From NCBI GenBank assembly GCA_028829895.1, contig CM054178.1:26087701-26151700 (forward strand): DNA of 64,000 bases, written 5' to 3'. Shown piece by piece: positions 60,061 through 64,000 of this stretch (position 1 is its first letter; every line of letters begins with the position of its first letter). A program made the translations under genes and the position numbers. The notes under the pieces are model-generated. The model made no database searches, was not told the origin of the DNA, and saw only the letters and a list, made by a program, of their open reading frames with translations. This DNA comes from Sinotaia quadrata (lineage: Eukaryota; Mollusca; Gastropoda; Architaenioglossa; Viviparidae).

Positions 60061-60545
60061 TATTTTAAACAAAATGGCTTCATCATCTTGCCTGTGGTAT
60101 GTTTGTGGACGACAACATCCACCGCCCGGAAAGTGATACCAGGAATTTCAAAGGAAGCGTAAGACTACTCCCACACACACACCAACCTCTTCCCCCACCC
60201 AGCCTAATTCTCGAGCAAGCGAGATTGATTGCCATTTGCGGGCAGAGCACTCCTATGACGCCCGCCCTGAAAGGGTCTTGAGAAAAAAAAGTCCTTGAGG
60301 GTGGAAATGGCTTGTTTACAGATTATCTGGGGTAGGTGTGTGCACTTGTTCCGCCACGTCGCCAAAGCGTGTTGACGCTGTAACCAAGGCTCGAACGTAT
60401 GCCGCGTCACGTCTGCCCAGTGTTGCTCTTTTTTCCAGACATGGCCTACGATCACCAGCTGTCTCCCACCCACCCTTCCAAACGGGTCGTGGACGTGGCA
60501 TGGTTGGTTCAGTTAACGTTGACAATGACACGAAAGTCCCAGAAC
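60061..60545. other. Unique, GC-richer sequence
   Basis: Overlapping frames on both strands, none with a recognisable domain. Confidence 0.35.
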
Positions 60546-60554
60546 AATATATTG

Positions 60555-60765
60555 CAGAATTTATGTTCCATTTTATTCACCTCTAACAAACCCTTGCAAC
60601 ATTTATGTTCCACTTTATTCACGTCTAACAAACCCTTGCAACATTTGTGTTCCATTTTATTCACGTCAAACGGACCTTGCAACATTTGTGCTCCATTTTA
60701 TTCACGTCAAACGGGATCCTTGCAATATTTTTGTTCCATTTTATTCACGTCTAACAGACCGTTGC
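60555..60765 (+). repeat. About 42-bp minisatellite, 5 copies
   Basis: CCCTTGCAACATTTATGTTC plus CATTTTATTCACGTCTAACA. Confidence 0.95.
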
Positions 60766-60769
60766 AAAT

Positions 60770-61085
60770 GAAAAGGGACGTTACTTATATAGTTCGCTTG
60801 ATACTCTGAAGCCGACCAGTTTCTTACTTTCATTTTTTTGTTTTAAAAGTGACATTGTTCTTGCAATATCCTTACAAAAATCAAAAGGCAAATTAAAATT
60901 CACACATTACATTTTGTGTATAAAGAAAAGATGAAAGACGCTTATATATGTACGAACAAAGTGTAACCTATCCTGTTAATGCGTCAGTGGAGGATTAAAT
61001 CCCGTATTACTATTCTACTTTACGGGATCACCATTTACTATCTGTCACCGCAATTATTATTACGCCACTTGACCGAATAATACAA
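60770..61085. other. Unique sequence
   Basis: Nothing recognised. Confidence 0.4.
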
Positions 61086-61575
61086 TATTATTGTAATGTT
61101 TGTGAATTCTGCGTGCACTAGAAATATCGGCAGTATTAAAACTGCTGTGAATTTTGCGTGCACTAGAAATATCGGCAGTATTAAAACTGCTGTGAATTTT
61201 GCGTGCACTAACAAATATCGGTAGTATTATACAACTGCACTGAATTCTGCGTGTACTAGCAAATATCGGTAGTATTATACAACTGCACTGAATTTTGCGT
61301 GCACTAACAAATATCGGTAGTATTATACAACTGCACTGAATTCTGCGTGTACTAGCAAATATCGGTAGTATTATACAACTGCACTGAATTCTGCATGTAT
61401 TAGGAAATATCGGTAGTATTATACAACTGCACTGAATTTTGCGTGCACTAACAAATATCGGTAGTATTATACAACTGCACTGAATTTTGCGTGCACTAAC
61501 AAATATCGGTAGTATTATACAACTGCACTGAATTCTGCGTGTATTAGGAAATATCGGTAGTATTATACAACTGCA
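61086..61575 (+). repeat. About 48-60 bp minisatellite, 9-10 copies
   Basis: AAATATCGGTAGTATTATAC plus AACTGCACTGAATTTTGCGT. Two variants, GCGTGCACTAAC and GCGTGTACTAGC, alternate. Confidence 0.97.
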
Positions 61576-62005
61576 GTGTACACTGCGTATGAAAAATATG
61601 AAAAGGGGTTACATTGAGAATTGTTTATTGATATAATCAGTATCATGATTTTATGTATTTTTGAGATCGTGACAGCAGTGCTAAAACATTTTTGGGGGTG
61701 GAAACAATAGCAAAATACTGTTTTTCTGTTATTTTATTGAACGCAATAGCACCTAGGCCTCATTAACTATTATAAAAGTTTTAGGATTTTCGAATATAGT
61801 GAATTCATTGGTTTACCCTTAATGCTATAGAAGAAAATAGAAATAGTGTAACCCATTTTAATATAAAAAGAGAGAGAGATGGTCTCCATAACTCAACTTG
61901 TGCCTCTAAGACACAAATGGTAGTGCTTGTTAGGATGCATTAATTCGAGGCACTGTTCAGTAACGACCATTACTGAACATTTGTGGTTGAGAGATAACTG
62001 TAGGA
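61576..62005. other. Unique sequence
   Basis: Nothing recognised. Confidence 0.4.
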
Positions 62006-62009
62006 AACG

Positions 62010-62320
62010 ATAACGATAATAGCTTACATTTGTATGCGTTCTCATTCTGAATGGTAACGGCTTACATTTGTATGCGTTCTCATTCTGAATGGTAACGGCT
62101 TACATTGTGTGCGTTCTCACTTCTGAACGGTAACGGCTTACATTGTGTGCGTTCTCACTTCTGAACGGTAACGGCTTACATTGTGTGCGTTCTCACTTCT
62201 GAACGGTAACGGCTTACATTGTGTGCGTTCTCACTTCTGAACGGTAACGGCTTACATTGTGTGCGTTCTCACTTCTGAACGGTAACGGCTTACATTGTGT
62301 GCGTTCTCACTTCCGAAACA
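62010..62320 (+). repeat. About 37-bp minisatellite, 8 copies
   Basis: ACGGCTTACATTGTGTGCGT plus TCTCACTTCTGAACGGTA; the first two units carry TTTGTATGCG. Confidence 0.97.
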
Positions 62321-62624
62321 TGAAGCCCAACCAATCCTTTACTGTTTACAGCAAATATAAATTTTAACCCATTGAAACTTCTATGATACTAATGCACTGA
62401 CGACAGTCAAATAAGAATTGTTTGCAGTGACATTCGATTAGAATTGTAAAATATAAATATATCTGAATAGTTCAACATCTATTTTTTATAGTTAATTTAA
62501 AATTCATTTGCAATATTAGTCCATAGAGCGGAAAAACTTCTACTTGTAAATCCCACAAAAAGTAGTCCGTATGAAAAACAAATACAAATTGATCTTTAAG
62601 TTCACAAAATCATACTTTGTGAAG

Positions 62625-62935
62625 ACAATTTGAACCCGCAAAACACAAAAATTAGATCGCAAAGGCACACAATTGTAGCCCGCACAATACAAAACGTAAC
62701 CCGCAAAACACAAAAATTAGATCACAAAGGCACACAATTGTAGCCCGCATAATACAAAACGTAACCCGCAAACAGCGGAGGAAAATATACTTAAAACACT
62801 AAACCACTAAATTACAAGGACGTAACCCGCAAACAGCGGAGGAAAATATACTTAAAACACTAAACCACTAAATTACAAGGATGTAACCCGCAAACAGCGG
62901 AGGAAAATATACTTAAAACAGAAAAATGTAGCCTT
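62625..62935 (+). repeat. Two nested arrays, about 65 bp x2 and 62 bp x3
   Basis: AATTAGATCGCAAAGGCACA / TGTAGCCCGCACAATAC twice, then AACCCGCAAACAGCGGAGGA / AAATATACTTAAAAC three times, sharing GTAACCCGCAAA. Confidence 0.93.
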
Positions 62936-63184
62936 CAAAAAAAAGAGACTTTTAGACTGTCAAACACTACTGCATCTACTACGTAATTATAGTCAAAGAC
63001 GCATCAATAAAATAAATAAAAATATCCAGTCAGCCTATGGTCCTCATCACCAACGTTTGGCTATTTTTTTTTTTTAAAGTTTTATACGTTGTCTACTCTT
63101 CTTTCAGTAAAGGCAGATTTCAAATGAGGTATTGTCGCGTATGGAGATCACAGATACCTCAGCCCAGTCAACGTCTGTCATGCT

Positions 63185-63617
63185 GCGCATTATAGCGACA
63201 TCAGTCTGATCGCATTGTAGCGACATCAGTCTGATCGCATTGTAGCGACATCAGTCTGATCGCATTGTAGCGACATCAGTCTGATCGCATTGTAGTGATA
63301 TTAGTCTGATCGCATTATAGCGATTACAGTCTGATCGCATTTTAGTGATATAAGTCTGATCGCATTATAGTGACATCAGTCTGATCGCATTGTAGCGACA
63401 TCAGTCTGATCGCATTGTAGTGATATTAGTCTGATCGCATTGTAGTGATATTAGTCTGATCGCATTGTAGCGACATCAGTCTGATCGCATTGTAGTGATA
63501 TTAGTCTGATCGCATTGTAGCGACATCAGTATGATCGCATTATAGCGACATCAGTCTGATCGCATTGTAGTGATATTAGTCTGATCGCATTATAGCGACA
63601 TCAGTCTGATCGCATTA
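63185..63617 (+). repeat. 25-bp satellite, about 17 copies
   Basis: GTCTGATCGCATTGTAGCGA plus CATCA, with a second variant (TGATATTA) interspersed. Confidence 0.98.
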
Positions 63618-63734
63618 AGGTCTTGCGCCTTCAGTAACTTTACCCTCAGCCATAGCAACTAAACTTTCAAAACAGCAACTAAACTATCTTCAAATGGCAT
63701 ATTATGAAGTAATATTTCCCTTTTCAAATATTCG

Positions 63735-63890
63735 ACATATCTACTAAGTTTAATCTACTCTGCATCGTAAAACATCTATAAAGTTAATCTACTCTGCAGT
63801 ATAAAGCATCTATAAAGTTAATCTACTCTGCATCGTAAAACATCTACAAAAGTGTAATCTATTCTGATTTATAAAACATCTATTAAAGGG
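63735..63890 (+). repeat. About 35-bp repeat, 4 copies
   Basis: AAAGTTAATCTACTCTGCAT plus CGTAAAACATCTAT. Confidence 0.93.
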
Positions 63891-64000
63891 CAAAAAGGAA
63901 ACTAAAGGGCGAAAAGGAAACATTTTTTTTTAACCAAAAATTATTACACATTTAAAGTAGTATACCTTATGGCAACAACATTCTTTTAATATTAATTACT

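Noticed and set aside
63185..63617. CRISPR-like regular 25-bp repeats
   Set aside because: Head-to-tail units without unique spacers, in a spliced eukaryotic genome; same for all other arrays.

Overview
This window is animal nuclear DNA. It is AT-rich, has no compact operon-like coding, and contains spliced coding pieces with consensus splice sites, several decayed non-LTR retrotransposons, cut-and-paste transposon remnants, many AC/GT, AG/CT and AT microsatellites, and an extraordinary density of minisatellites. Over 60 tandem arrays with 15-95 bp units cover roughly a third to 40% of the sequence by eye. I infer an invertebrate, probably lophotrochozoan and perhaps a mollusc. That placement rests on general character only.

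Genes. The only coding sequence I can defend is on the minus strand: three exons at 13509-13320, 8583-8457 and 3829-3640. The last two join in phase and resemble the N-terminal tail of an axonemal dynein heavy chain of the DNAH12/3/7 group. The first has an ATG with an in-frame stop upstream and is the likely start exon, but at least one exon between the first two is missing from my reading because the phases do not match. The rest of the gene would lie to the left of the window. Further right, a possible plus-strand exon (21486-21621) and two GC-richer stretches with good donor sites (40911-41150 minus, 52880-53021 plus) are weak candidates.

Mobile elements. (1) A non-LTR element with an RNase H domain at about 4465-5830, plus the tail of a similar one at 37265-37500. 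(2) A reverse transcriptase C-terminus, minus strand, about 6780-7050. (3) The post-RT region of another non-LTR element at about 12520-13130. (4) A 1,451-bp foldback/Mutator-like element at 37820-39270 with matching terminal inverted repeats, a 9-bp target duplication and an internal satellite. (5) A dispersed 0.85-1.6 kb family with ends CTGTGGTG...CATCACAG: copies at 585-2196, 33844-35227, 31129-31981 (inverted) and a fragment near 42120-42817. (6) A hAT-like terminus ending at 44040. (7) A second, diverged dispersed pair at 49494-49840 and 56290-56690.

Layout. 1-13.7 kb: dynein gene introns packed with repeats and retroelements. 13.7-31 kb: probable intergenic or intronic DNA with minisatellites and a 1-kb AC/CT block. 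31-45.3 kb: copies of the dispersed family, the foldback element and many arrays. 45.3-47.6 kb: a comparatively repeat-free stretch. 47.6-64 kb: mostly arrays, including a 21-bp satellite of about 41 units.

The most interesting observation is that the junctions of the second dynein exon have themselves been amplified. About 16 copies of its 3' splice-site junction lie upstream and about four decayed copies of its 3' end lie downstream. A similar donor-site array follows the candidate exon at 21.6 kb. Minisatellites here may therefore be seeded at splice junctions, leaving rows of decoy splice sites.
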